Positions 1 through 7,402 of a stretch of DNA of 21,194 nt are shown here, one piece after another (positions within the stretch are counted from its first letter, which is position 1; each line of letters begins with the position of its first letter). The position numbers and the translations under genes are program-made. The notes beneath the pieces were generated by a model. That model did no database searches. It was not told the DNA's origin and saw nothing but the letters and a program-made list of their open reading frames with translations. The stretch is from NCBI GenBank assembly GCA_937952995.1, contig CALFYB010000133.1:1-21194 (forward strand), given 5' to 3'. The DNA comes from an uncultured Caulobacteraceae bacterium (GTDB lineage Bacteria > Pseudomonadota > Alphaproteobacteria > Caulobacterales > Caulobacteraceae).

Positions 1-90
1 TCGGGGACCCAGATCATTTCACGCAGACCGAATGCGGCCCACTACCCCCGTTTTTTACGAGGGACGCGGTTGATAGGGCAGGGGCTCACC

Positions 91-176
91 CCCTCACCCA
101 ACCCTCTCCCCCAAGGGGGCGAGGGCTTATCCGTTCTTAATTAGCCCTCTCCCTGTGGGAGAGGGTTGGGTGAGGG
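91..176. repeat. 20-bp inverted repeat with nested hairpins
   Basis: Arms at 91-110 and 157-176 are perfect reverse complements, with a 46-nt spacer. Each arm can also pair locally instead. Bases 102-112 pair with 115-125 with one mismatch. Bases 145-153 pair perfectly with 157-165 across a TGT loop. The structure can therefore be one long stem or two short hairpins. It resembles dispersed intergenic palindromes common in Proteobacteria. No mobility gene is nearby. Confidence 0.8.
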
Positions 177-202
177 CCTTGTTTTCTCTTTCCACATCCG
201 CT

Positions 203-279
203 TTCCCCGCGAAGGCGGGGACCTAGACCCTTGCGCACAGGTCGGAATTGACGATCTGGATCCCCGCCTTCGCGGGGAA
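203..279. repeat. inverted pair of a 19-nt palindromic element
   Basis: The element TTCCCCGCGAAGGCGGGGA occupies 203-221 and its exact reverse complement occupies 261-279. Each copy is also partly self-complementary (CCCCGC against GCGGGG). The same 19-nt element recurs as an inverted pair at 3350-3426, and CGGCTGTGAG follows the right arm in both places (281-290 here, offset by two bases after the arm). This is a dispersed repeat unit, probably a small non-autonomous element or a REP-like palindrome, lying just past the 3' end of purN. Confidence 0.8.
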
Positions 280-331
280 CGCGGCTGTGAGAGAGTGGGT
301 CTCGGTTGTTCGATGGGCTGATGCTGTAGGA

Positions 332-931
332 CTATCGGATCTCGTCCGGCCCGTTCAACCCTCGCACCAACTCCGCCAAACACCGCGCATAGAGCTGATG
401 CTCCTGCTCCAGTACCCGCGCGCCCAGCTTTTCTTCATCATCACCGGGCAGCACATCGACCTCAGCCTGGCCAAGGATCGGGCCTTCATCGACTCCCGTG
501 GTCACCAGATGGACCGTGCAGCCATGCTTGGCGACGCCAGCCTCTAGGGCGCGTTGATGGGTGTGTAGGCCGGGGAAGGCCGGTAGCAGACTGGGGTGGA
601 TGTTGATCATCCGGCCAGCCCAGGTCTCGACCAGATAGGGCGTCAGGACCCGCATATAGCCCGCCAGAGCTACGATCTGGACGTCTGACTGACGCAAGCG
701 CGCGTCGATCATCCGCTCATGGGCCTCGCGGTCCTTGCCGAAGGGGGCATGGGCGATGACGGCAGTCTCGATCCCTGCGGCTTGGGCGATGTCCAAACCG
801 CCTGCATCGGCGATGTTGGACAGGACCAGAACGATTTCAGCCGGATAGGCCGGGTCCTTGGCAGCTTCGATGAGCGCGGCCATGTTGGACCCCCGGCCTG
901 AAATCAGGACAGCGACGCGGGCCTTGCTCAT
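332..931 (-). CDS. purN: phosphoribosylglycinamide formyltransferase PurN
   Basis: This cytosolic enzyme transfers a formyl group from 10-formyl-tetrahydrofolate to GAR in step 3 of purine synthesis. The 199-residue product is normal in length. It starts with the family phosphate loop (AVLISGRGSNM). It carries the catalytic Asn-His pair in MINIHPSLLPAFPG and the conserved Asp in TTGVDEGPIL. I chose the ATG at 931 because it overlaps the purM stop as ATGA, which implies translational coupling. The frame extends upstream to a TTG at 952, but those residues overlap purM and match nothing in the family. This is the folate-dependent PurN, not the formate-dependent PurT. Identification is secure. 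Confidence 0.96.
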   Translation of the reverse strand: MSKARVAVLISGRGSNMAALIEAAKDPAYPAEIVLVLSNIADAGGLDIAQAAGIETAVIAHAPFGKDREAHERMIDARLRQSDVQIVALAGYMRVLTPYLVETWAGRMINIHPSLLPAFPGLHTHQRALEAGVAKHGCTVHLVTTGVDEGPILGQAEVDVLPGDDEEKLGARVLEQEHQLYARCLAELVRGLNGPDEIR

Positions 932-1953
932 GGTTTGGTCAGTTGCCCGCAAACAAAGGCGTTCTCACCGGCATTCAACAGTGCCGCTAAGACCGGCTCG
1001 GCGTCTTCGGCGGCGACGATCAACATAAACCCAACACCGCAGTTGAATGTCCGGCGCAGTTCGTGATCGGACAGGTCGCCCACCTCCTGCATCCAAGCAA
1101 AGACCGGGGGCAGGGGCCAGGCGTTCCAGTCGAACTGCGGCTCTAGGCCTTCAGCAATGGCACGGGGCGGGTTTTCAATCAGGCCGCCGCCGGTGATGTG
1201 AGCACCGCCCTTGATCAGGCCTGCCTTGATCAGCGGCAGGACGCTCTTCACATAGATGCGGGTCGGGGTCATCAGCGCCTCGCCCAGCGTCTGGCCGGGG
1301 GCGAAGGGGGCCTCGTCGTTCCAGGTCAGGCCCGAACGCTCGACCACGCGGCGCACCAGCGAATAGCCATTAGAGTGGGGACCGTCAGAGCCGATACCGA
1401 TCAGCAGGTCACCGGCCTTCTGGTCCTCCAGACGGGGCAGGACCGCGCCGCGCTCGACCGCGCCGATGGAGAAGCCCGCGAGGTCATAATCGCCGCCCGC
1501 ATACATGCCGGGCATTTCAGCCGTCTCGCCGCCAACCAAGGCCGCTCCGGCCTGCTTGCAGCCTTCTGCGATGCCCTTGACCACAGCGGTCGCGGCCACG
1601 ACGTCCAACTTGCCGGTGGCGAAGTAGTCGAGGAACATCAGCGGCTCGGCACCCTGGGCCAGCAGGTCATTGACGCACATGCCGACCAGATCGATGCCGA
1701 CCGTGTCGTGCCGTCCGGTTTCAATGGCGATCTTCAGCTTGGTGCCGACGCCGTCCGTGGTCGAGACCAGCAGGGGATCAACAAAACCTGCCGCCTTGAG
1801 ATCAAATAGCGCGCCGAATCCCCCCAGCGCGGCGTCCGCACCCGGGCGGCGAGTCGCCTTAGCCAAGGGTTTGATGGCCTCGACAAGGGCGGTGCCAGCA
1901 TCAATATCTACCCCAGCTTGGGCGTAGGTAAGGCCATTGGGCCGTTCGCTCAT
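928..1953 (-). CDS. purM: phosphoribosylformylglycinamidine cyclo-ligase (AIR synthetase) PurM
   Basis: This enzyme closes the imidazole ring, converting FGAM to AIR with ATP in purine synthesis step 5. The 341-residue product is typical. Landmarks in order are GGFGALFDLK, the GVGTKLKIA phosphate segment, MCVNDLLAQGAEPLMFLDY, the glycine-rich GGETAEMPGMY, and SDGPHSNGYSL with GGGLIENPPR in the C-terminal half. The gene leads a two-gene unit with purN, sharing 4 bases. It is transcribed away from rnd, and the 98-base gap between them must hold both promoters. A small CCGCT/AGCGG hairpin sits in that gap at 1973-1986, on the purM side. No purine riboswitch is visible. Identification is secure. 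Confidence 0.97.
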   Translation of the reverse strand: MSERPNGLTYAQAGVDIDAGTALVEAIKPLAKATRRPGADAALGGFGALFDLKAAGFVDPLLVSTTDGVGTKLKIAIETGRHDTVGIDLVGMCVNDLLAQGAEPLMFLDYFATGKLDVVAATAVVKGIAEGCKQAGAALVGGETAEMPGMYAGGDYDLAGFSIGAVERGAVLPRLEDQKAGDLLIGIGSDGPHSNGYSLVRRVVERSGLTWNDEAPFAPGQTLGEALMTPTRIYVKSVLPLIKAGLIKGGAHITGGGLIENPPRAIAEGLEPQFDWNAWPLPPVFAWMQEVGDLSDHELRRTFNCGVGFMLIVAAEDAEPVLAALLNAGENAFVCGQLTKP

Positions 1954-2014
1954 GGTTCAAACATTCCCTGAACCGCTTTTCAGCGGAAAAAACACATAAT
2001 TATTCGCGTCGCCC

Positions 2015-2045
2015 TTGTACGGAGGGCGCTTGGCCGGGCTATAGC
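2015..2045 (+). promoter_or_regulatory. putative promoter for rnd (leaderless transcript)
   Basis: TTGTAC at 2015-2020 and GCTATAGC at 2038-2045 are separated by 17 bases. They resemble the alphaproteobacterial housekeeping -35 (TTGAC-like) and the Caulobacter -10 (GCTANAWC-like, with one mismatch). Transcription starting 6-7 bases after the -10 would begin at or next to the rnd ATG at 2052. No Shine-Dalgarno sequence precedes that ATG, which fits a leaderless mRNA. This is inferred from motif and spacing only. Confidence 0.45.
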
Positions 2046-2051
2046 TAGCCT

Positions 2052-3218
2052 ATGACGCCAATAACCACCACCGCCGAACTGCAAGCCTTCTGCAAGCTTC
2101 TCGCTGACGCGCCGTTTATCGCCGTCGACACCGAGTTCATGCGTGAAACAACCTACTGGCCTAAGTTATGCCTGATCCAGGCGGCGGGGCCAAAGGATTC
2201 AGCGGTCATTGACCCGCTGGCCGAGGGTTTGGACCTGTCCTGCTTCCTTGATCTGCTCCGAGACGAGCGAATCGAGAAGGTTTTCCATGCCGCGCGGCAG
2301 GATGTGGAGATCTTCAACAATCTGGGCGCGATGCCGAAGCCTCTGTTCGACACCCAGATCGCCGGGATGGCGGCAGGGTTTGGCGAGCAGATCGCTTATG
2401 ACGCGTTGGTCCGCCACATGCTGCGAATCGATTTGGACAAGTCGAGCCGCTTTACCGACTGGAGCCGCCGCCCCTTGAGCGAGGCGCAGCTGGACTATGC
2501 GCTGGCCGATGTGACCCATCTGGCCAAGCTGTTCCCCGACCTGAAGTCCCGTCTGGAAAAGCAAGGTCGCTTGGCCTGGGTCTCCGAAGAGATGGCCGCC
2601 CAGATCGATCCGGCCCTCTATGATGTGGACCCCGAAAAGGCTTGGCGGCGGTTAAAGCCGCGCAAGCACAACGCCAAATATATGTCGGTCTTTAAGGCCG
2701 TGGCCGCTTGGCGCGAACGGACCGCGCAAAATCGCGATCAGCCGCGTGGGCGCATCCTCAAGGACGACGCCATAGACGAATTGGCGACGCAGGCCCCGAC
2801 CGATGCTGACGGCCTGAACCGCCTGCGCTCGGTGCCCAAGGGCTTTGCCGGGTCGCGCTATGGTCCCGAACTGCTCGAGGCCATCAAGATGGGGCTGTCG
2901 GCCCCTGACGGCTATGCGCCGGTGATCGAGCGTAACGGCACGCCGCCGTCGCCTGCTGCTGGGGCTGTGGTTGAGCTGTTGAAGGTTCTACTCAAGGCCC
3001 GCGCTGAGGATGCCGGGGTGGCGTCAAAGCTGATCGCGACGGTCTCGGACCTCGAAAAGATCGCTAATGACGATAATGCCGATAGCCCGGCTCTGACGGG
3101 CTGGCGCTATGACGCCTTCGGGGCCGATGCGCTGAAGCTCAAACGCGGTGAGTTGGCTCTGGTGCTCGACGGAACCCGCGTGCGGGTTGTCGAGGTCCGC
3201 CGCGCGCCGAAGGCGTAG
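2052..3218 (+). CDS. rnd: ribonuclease D
   Basis: This is a 3'-5' exoribonuclease of the DEDD-y family that trims stable RNA precursors such as tRNA 3' ends. The 388-residue product has all the exonuclease motifs: Exo I with Asp26 and Glu28 (FIAVDTEFMRE), Exo II with Asp84 (VFHAARQDVEIF), and Exo III with Tyr149 and Asp153 (LDYALADVTHL). The KSSRFTDWSRRPLS signature of RNase D lies before Exo III. An HRDC nucleic-acid-binding domain follows at about residues 210-280. The C-terminal ~90 residues are a second, more divergent helical region. The ATG at 2052 has no Shine-Dalgarno but a good -10 directly upstream. The gene is divergent from purM and convergent with ppx. Identification is secure. 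Confidence 0.96.
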   Translation: MTPITTTAELQAFCKLLADAPFIAVDTEFMRETTYWPKLCLIQAAGPKDSAVIDPLAEGLDLSCFLDLLRDERIEKVFHAARQDVEIFNNLGAMPKPLFDTQIAGMAAGFGEQIAYDALVRHMLRIDLDKSSRFTDWSRRPLSEAQLDYALADVTHLAKLFPDLKSRLEKQGRLAWVSEEMAAQIDPALYDVDPEKAWRRLKPRKHNAKYMSVFKAVAAWRERTAQNRDQPRGRILKDDAIDELATQAPTDADGLNRLRSVPKGFAGSRYGPELLEAIKMGLSAPDGYAPVIERNGTPPSPAAGAVVELLKVLLKARAEDAGVASKLIATVSDLEKIANDDNADSPALTGWRYDAFGADALKLKRGELALVLDGTRVRVVEVRRAPKA

Positions 3219-3250
3219 GGGAAAACAAGCCCCCTTCGTCGCTGCGCGCC

Positions 3251-3306
3251 ACTTCCCCCAGAGGGGGAAGATCTTCGACGGTAAATCTTCCCCCTCTGGG
3301 GGAAGT
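3251..3306. repeat. 22-bp perfect inverted repeat
   Basis: Arms at 3251-3272 and 3285-3306 are perfect reverse complements around a 12-base spacer. Each arm has its own smaller palindrome (CTTCCCC against GGGGAAG). The structure begins 32 bases after the rnd stop codon. It may help end or stabilise the rnd and ppx transcripts, but no U-tract is present. It could equally be a dispersed palindromic element. Confidence 0.75.
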
Positions 3307-3349
3307 ACCGGCGAAGCCGGGGAAGGGGGCATCCGCCCCTTCGGCCGTG

Positions 3350-3426
3350 TTCCCCGCGAAGGCGGGGATCCAGAGGGCCGATCACAAGTCGTGTGAAAAT
3401 TTCTGGGTCCCCGCCTTCGCGGGGAA
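3350..3426. repeat. second inverted pair of the 19-nt palindromic element
   Basis: The 19-nt sequence found at 203-221 is repeated exactly at 3350-3368, and its reverse complement lies at 3408-3426. The outer ends of the two pairs are 77 bp apart in both loci, but the spacer sequences have mostly diverged. CGGCTGTGAG follows the right arm here as it does near 281. Conserved arms with a drifted interior of equal length suggest a small mobile or amplified unit. Confidence 0.8.
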
Positions 3427-3457
3427 ATCGGCTGTGAGTGAGGCGGAACCAAAATTT

Positions 3458-3556
3458 GCGTCATTGCCAGCGCAGCGAACCAACCCAGTAGACTGACGCG
3501 ACCCTAAGCGGATTTTCCCCTAGGTTCCTTCGGTGCTAGGCACCTCGCAATGACGC
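3458..3556. repeat. 99-bp element with GCGTCATTGC terminal inverted repeats
   Basis: GCGTCATTGC at 3458-3467 pairs perfectly with GCAATGACGC at 3547-3556. The ends resemble the CGTCATTGC-ended palindromic elements dispersed in many alphaproteobacterial genomes. The interior contains shorter self-complementary pieces but no open reading frame. It lies 39 bases past the ppx stop codon. It may be a MITE-like element, and no second copy was found in the window. Confidence 0.55.
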
Positions 3557-3595
3557 GGGAAGTGTTGAGGCAAATCGTTTTAGATTGAGCGCCAG

Positions 3596-4174
3596 TTAAG
3601 CCGTCCTGATCTCTATGTCGCGGCCTAAGATCTGCGCGACCATGGCACCGCGTTTGGCAGTCTGTTCGCCAAGCAACAGATCGGCTGAGGCCGGTGACGC
3701 GGTCAGGACCACCGCGCGGGGTGTAAAGCTCAATCGGGCCGCAGACAGTAGGGCTGGGCTTCGTCCCGAAAGGTCACAGCCCAATCTCATGGACGCCCCC
3801 AAAACCCGCGCGCGTCTTTGCTGATCGCTGCTCAAGAGCCGATTGATCACATCCAAATCGGGCGGTGTCCCCGTAGGCGCATGACGCGAAAAGATCGTGA
3901 GGGCCAAGAATGTGCGCTCTGCATGGTCCATGCCTGAAATCGGTGCGCGAAGAACCTGTTCGAACACCAGATCGGCGCGATGGTCGGGGTGCAGCCTTGC
4001 GCCTATGTCTGCCAAACGGCAGGCTGCCGTGAGCAAGACCCGATCACGTGTTGCTGAAAATAGGGCGGGCAGGGTGGCGAAAGGGTCCGACAGCCACGCT
4101 TCCAGCGCTAAGCCGAGGTCTTCAGCCACGCCCTGTCTTGCACAGGGCCGCACAGCCTTCGACCAGAGGATCAA
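3596..4174 (-). CDS. ppx: C-terminal HD-like domain of exopolyphosphatase, out of frame with its N-terminal part
   Basis: This frame encodes the helical C-terminal domain normally fused to the Ppx/GppA catalytic domain. It includes RVLLTAACRLADIGARLH and DHAERTFLALTIFSRH, as in alphaproteobacterial Ppx. Family-like sequence begins at RQGVAEDLG (about 4138). The residues before that, from a TTG at 4174, are the upstream domain read in the wrong frame. The upstream frame runs into a TGA at 4122-4124. Removing one base near 4139 would join the two parts into one protein of about 500 residues, the size expected for this family. If translated separately, GTG at 4127-4129, just upstream of that TGA, could serve for coupled restart, but no good Shine-Dalgarno is seen. 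It may be a pseudogene fragment, a sequencing indel, or a real split gene. Confidence 0.75.
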   Translation of the reverse strand: MILWSKAVRPCARQGVAEDLGLALEAWLSDPFATLPALFSATRDRVLLTAACRLADIGARLHPDHRADLVFEQVLRAPISGMDHAERTFLALTIFSRHAPTGTPPDLDVINRLLSSDQQRRARVLGASMRLGCDLSGRSPALLSAARLSFTPRAVVLTASPASADLLLGEQTAKRGAMVAQILGRDIEIRTA

Positions 4175-5096
4175 GGGCGCGGTCAGCCGATGACATGGCT
4201 TCGAACAGCAGCCCTTCGCGTAGTCCGAAGGCTGATAGGCTGATCGTCTGGATTCCCAAGCGGTCGATCAAACAGTCGAGCACCGTAGCCGCATAGGGCA
4301 GGGTTTCAGACCGCTTGCGCGACATGCCCTCGATCCGATCGAGCGATCCTTTGGACTGCTGCGAGATGAAACGCGCGGCGTCCTGAGCTTCCTTGGCCGA
4401 AAGCCCATACTGATGGACGATGCGCAGGGGATAGTCTGACATGCGCATCTGCAGGAGCGCCAGATTGCGCCATGCTCCGCCCACAGCATGAAAGGTAGCG
4501 GTCTTAAAGCGTTCAACATCGATCTGATCGAGATGGCTTTCAACAGCGTAACGTACCTTGATCGGATCAAAGGGGCCTGATGCGGCGAGAGCCAGGGGGC
4601 CGAGCGGTAGGGTTATGCCTTCGCCAACTCGCCCCTGTCCGACGGTTGTCAGTTCTAGGCTGGAGCCGCCGAGATCGCCGACGACCCCTTGAGCGAGGGG
4701 GGCACCGGCGAGAACGCCAAGGGCTGCGTAGTTGGCTTCTTCCATGCCCGATAGGACGCGGATTTTGTAGCCGGTCTCGTCCTGCACGCGCTTAACGAAG
4801 GCGGGGCCGTCGCTAGCGTCTCGCACAGCGGCCGTGGCGGCCACGAACACGGCGCCGGGCTGCACGGACTCAAGGACGGCGCGAAAGCGCCTGACGGCCG
4901 CCAGAGCGGTCTCTATGCCCTCCGGCGACAGGGTCCCGCTGCGCGACAGGTCGCGGCCAAGGCCTGCCAGAACCTTTTCATTGAAAACGGTCCAGATTGC
5001 CCGACCCTCAAGTCGATAGACGACCAGTCGGACAGAGTTGGAACCAATATCGATGACCGCCGCGTCGCGGGCCGGCCTATCGCCCTTTGCCCACAT
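4122..5096 (-). CDS. ppx: Ppx/GppA exopolyphosphatase, N-terminal catalytic domain (frameshifted)
   Basis: Ppx removes terminal phosphate from polyphosphate, and family members may also hydrolyse pppGpp. The frame holds the complete ASKHA-fold catalytic region: the AVIDIGSNSVRLVVY phosphate-1 loop at residues 14-27, ATAAVRDASDG, the acidic SGMEEANYAALG segment, the GDLGGSSLEL phosphate-2 loop, and FGLREGLLFEAM near the end. It stops at residue 324 (CAALCKTGRG), just where the C-terminal helical domain should begin. That domain is found in the next frame downstream. The ATG at 5096 lies inside the end of ppk (20-base overlap), so ppk and ppx are probably cotranscribed and translationally coupled. 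Family identity is secure. Whether the protein works without its C-terminal domain is unknown. Confidence 0.88.
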   Translation of the reverse strand: MWAKGDRPARDAAVIDIGSNSVRLVVYRLEGRAIWTVFNEKVLAGLGRDLSRSGTLSPEGIETALAAVRRFRAVLESVQPGAVFVAATAAVRDASDGPAFVKRVQDETGYKIRVLSGMEEANYAALGVLAGAPLAQGVVGDLGGSSLELTTVGQGRVGEGITLPLGPLALAASGPFDPIKVRYAVESHLDQIDVERFKTATFHAVGGAWRNLALLQMRMSDYPLRIVHQYGLSAKEAQDAARFISQQSKGSLDRIEGMSRKRSETLPYAATVLDCLIDRLGIQTISLSAFGLREGLLFEAMSSADRALDPLVEGCAALCKTGRG

Positions 5097-7314
5097 TTTC
5101 GATCGCTCTTGGTCGGTCCTTAGCCTTATGGCCGCGCCCCGACAGGCTTGGATTGGTCATGAAATACTCATGGGCGGAAAAGGCGCGCTTAGCATTCCAG
5201 CCGGGGACTCGGTGGAAGTTGCCATCGCTATCGAGTGCCCAGCTCTGGGCCTCGTCCTTCAGGTTTGCAACCATGATCTGGCTCAAAACCTGTTGATGAA
5301 CGGTCGGAGTTTCGATGGGCACGAGTGATTCCACTCGGCGGTCGAGATTTCGCGGCATCCAGTCGGCCGATGAGATGAACACCCGGCATTGTGGGCCGGG
5401 CATTGGGCCGCCATTGGCAAAGCAGACGATGCGGCTATGTTCCAAGAACCGGCCGACGATGCTTTTGACCCGGATGTTCTCTGACAGGCCCTTGATCCCG
5501 GGGCGCAGGCAACAGATGCCGCGAATGACCAGGTCAATACTGACGCCCGATTGGCTGGCGCGGTAGAGCTCGTCAATGATCACAGGATCGACCAGCGCAT
5601 TGAGCTTGGCCCAGATGGCGGCGGGCTTTCCGGCCTTGGCGTTGGCGATTTCCTGATCGATCAGGGTGATCAGGTCGTGCTTCAAGGTCACGGGGGAGTA
5701 GGACAGCTTTTCCAAATGGTCGGGCTGCGAATAGCCGGTGATATAGTTGAACAGCCGTCCGCTGTCGCGGCCCAGCCCGGCATCGGTCGTGAACAGCGAC
5801 AGGTCGGTATAGATCCGCGCCGTAATCGGGTGATAGTTGCCCGTCCCAAAATGGCAGTAGGTCTTGAGGCCGCCGCCCTCGCGCCGCACCACGATCGAGA
5901 GCTTGGCGTGGGTCTTATATTCCACAAAGCCGAACACGACGTGGACGCCTGCTCGCTCGAGGTCACGAGCCCATTTGAGGTTCGCCTCTTCATCAAAGCG
6001 AGCCTTGATCTCGACCAGAGCCGTGACGTTCTTGCCGTTCTCAGCCGCCTCGATCAGGGCCGCGACGATGGGGCTGTTCTTGGAGGTCCTATAGAGTGTC
6101 TGTTTGATGGCCAGCACATTTGGGTCGGTGGCGGCTTGGCGCAGGAACTGGACCACCACGTCGAAGCTCTCAAAGGGGTGGTGAACGAGGATGTCTTTTT
6201 CGCGGATCGCAGCGAAGCAGTCGCCGCCATGATCGCGGATTCGCTCGGGGAAACGCGGCTCGAAGGGCTTGAACTTCAGGTCCGCCCGGTCGGGCGTGAT
6301 CAATTCCGCCACCTGAGCCAGTCCGAGCATACCGTCGACAATGACGACATCTTGCGGCTCGGCATGAAGGTTTTCGACGATGAAACGGCGGAGCTCGTCG
6401 GGCATGGCCTTGGCGATCTTCACCCGAACCACCGAGCCCATGCGCCGCTGCTTGAGGCGAACCTCGAACTCGCGGACCAGATCTTCGGCCTCTTCCTCAA
6501 TTTCCATGTCGGAATCGCGGATCAGGCGAAAGTCACCCCGGGCTTCAACCGTGCAGTCGGGAAACAGGATGTCGATGAACAGCGATAGGAAGGTCTCGAG
6601 GCTGATGAAGCGGCGCTCGGCCTTGCGGCCGCGCCCCGTGACGGAGGGCAGTTCCCAGAAGCGGGCCACCTGGCTGGGCATCGGCAGCAGCGCATAGAGC
6701 GGCTTGCCGTCTGATCGCCGCTTTAGCTTTAAGGCTGAAGCAAAGCCAAGATTGGGCAGGAACGGGAAGGGGTGAGCCGGATCAATGGCTAGCGGCGTTA
6801 GAACCGCAAACAGCTGGTTGTTGAACACCGGACGCAGCCAATCCATGTCGGCGGGCGTCACATCTTTGGCTTCAAGAACCCGGAGCCCTTCGGCCGCCAT
6901 CTTGGCCCGCAGATCCAGCCAGATCCGTTGTTGGCTGGCCATCAGGTCCGCCGCCGCCGTATTGACGCGGGACAGTTGCTGGCGCGGCGTCAGGCCATCT
7001 TGGCTGATGACGCGGATCCCTTCGCTGACCTGACCTTTAAGGCCCGCGACGCGAACCATATAAAATTCATCAAGGTTATTGGCTGAGATCGACAAGAACC
7101 GAAGCCGCTCCAGCAGAGGATGGCGCGGGTTTTCGGCCTCTTCAATGACCCGTTGATTGAAGCTCAGCCATGAGATTTCGCGATTGAAGAACCGCTCGGG
7201 CGAGGCCATCAGCTCGTCGTTCAACGACACACCTTGGCGCACCGTCATGGTTGGTGGCACAGGCGCAGCGGGGTGCGGCGGTTCTGCAGCGTCAGTCATG
7301 ATCTGGTCGGACAT
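5077..7314 (-). CDS. ppk: polyphosphate kinase 1
   Basis: PPK1 reversibly polymerises the gamma-phosphate of ATP into polyphosphate and is usually membrane-associated. The 745-residue product has the full four-domain layout. After a ~40-residue Pro-rich extension, the N domain begins at RFFNREISWLSFNQRV, followed by the head domain. The two phospholipase D-like C domains carry the autophosphorylated His488 in HFGTGNYH and the second conserved histidine, His626, in GRFLEHSRI. FISSADWMPRNLDRRVE is also present near the end. The start at 7314 has only a weak Shine-Dalgarno (AGGCGA). The gene lies 88 bases after hdaA and overlaps ppx by 20 bases, placing polymer synthesis and breakdown in one unit. 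Identification is secure. Confidence 0.97.
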   Translation of the reverse strand: MSDQIMTDAAEPPHPAAPVPPTMTVRQGVSLNDELMASPERFFNREISWLSFNQRVIEEAENPRHPLLERLRFLSISANNLDEFYMVRVAGLKGQVSEGIRVISQDGLTPRQQLSRVNTAAADLMASQQRIWLDLRAKMAAEGLRVLEAKDVTPADMDWLRPVFNNQLFAVLTPLAIDPAHPFPFLPNLGFASALKLKRRSDGKPLYALLPMPSQVARFWELPSVTGRGRKAERRFISLETFLSLFIDILFPDCTVEARGDFRLIRDSDMEIEEEAEDLVREFEVRLKQRRMGSVVRVKIAKAMPDELRRFIVENLHAEPQDVVIVDGMLGLAQVAELITPDRADLKFKPFEPRFPERIRDHGGDCFAAIREKDILVHHPFESFDVVVQFLRQAATDPNVLAIKQTLYRTSKNSPIVAALIEAAENGKNVTALVEIKARFDEEANLKWARDLERAGVHVVFGFVEYKTHAKLSIVVRREGGGLKTYCHFGTGNYHPITARIYTDLSLFTTDAGLGRDSGRLFNYITGYSQPDHLEKLSYSPVTLKHDLITLIDQEIANAKAGKPAAIWAKLNALVDPVIIDELYRASQSGVSIDLVIRGICCLRPGIKGLSENIRVKSIVGRFLEHSRIVCFANGGPMPGPQCRVFISSADWMPRNLDRRVESLVPIETPTVHQQVLSQIMVANLKDEAQSWALDSDGNFHRVPGWNAKRAFSAHEYFMTNPSLSGRGHKAKDRPRAIENVGKGR

Positions 7315-7402
7315 GGTCGCCTAAATCCGAGTTCCGCCACGCGGTCCGTGGCCGAAAGTTTCGCTAATGGTTCTGAACGAGCGCGGCCAAGGCGGCAACC
7401 CT

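Larger units (their letters stand above)
1..331. other. gene-free repeat region downstream of purN
   Basis: No convincing coding frame is present. Small open frames here run through inverted repeats and have no recognisable protein features. The stretch holds two inverted-repeat structures, at 91-176 and 203-279, listed separately. The first 60 bases include a T6 run at 51-56 but no stem in front of it, so I do not call a terminator. What lies to the left of the window is unknown. Confidence 0.6.
3219..3595. other. gene-free convergent junction between rnd and ppx
   Basis: This 377-base stretch separates the 3' ends of rnd and ppx and has no credible gene. It is almost filled by three unrelated inverted-repeat structures, at 3251-3306, 3350-3426 and 3458-3556. 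The first could act as a two-way transcription barrier, but it lacks a T-tract on either strand. Open frames across the region on both strands read through the palindromes and look spurious. Confidence 0.65.

Noticed and set aside
1198..1809. 203-codon open frame antisense to purM
   Set aside because: It is a shadow of a fully conserved purM, with no ribosome-binding site or recognisable domain.
1973..1986. Terminator or purine-responsive element in the purM-rnd gap
   Set aside because: The 5-bp stem is too small, and it lies between divergent promoters, where no transcript needs to end.
3251..3306. Intrinsic bidirectional terminator
   Set aside because: The stem is strong, but neither side is followed by a T-tract in the direction of transcription, so it is listed only as a repeat.
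203..3426. CRISPR array formed by the 19-nt repeats
   Set aside because: There are only two inverted pairs about 3 kb apart, with no regular direct repeats, spacers or cas genes.
4122..4180. Programmed ribosomal frameshift in ppx
   Set aside because: No slippery heptamer or strong downstream stem is evident. A mutation or sequence error explains the shift more simply.
5551..6588. 345-codon open frame on the plus strand antisense to ppk
   Set aside because: The minus strand encodes a complete PPK1 with all its motifs. The plus frame has no family features and is a GC-rich shadow.
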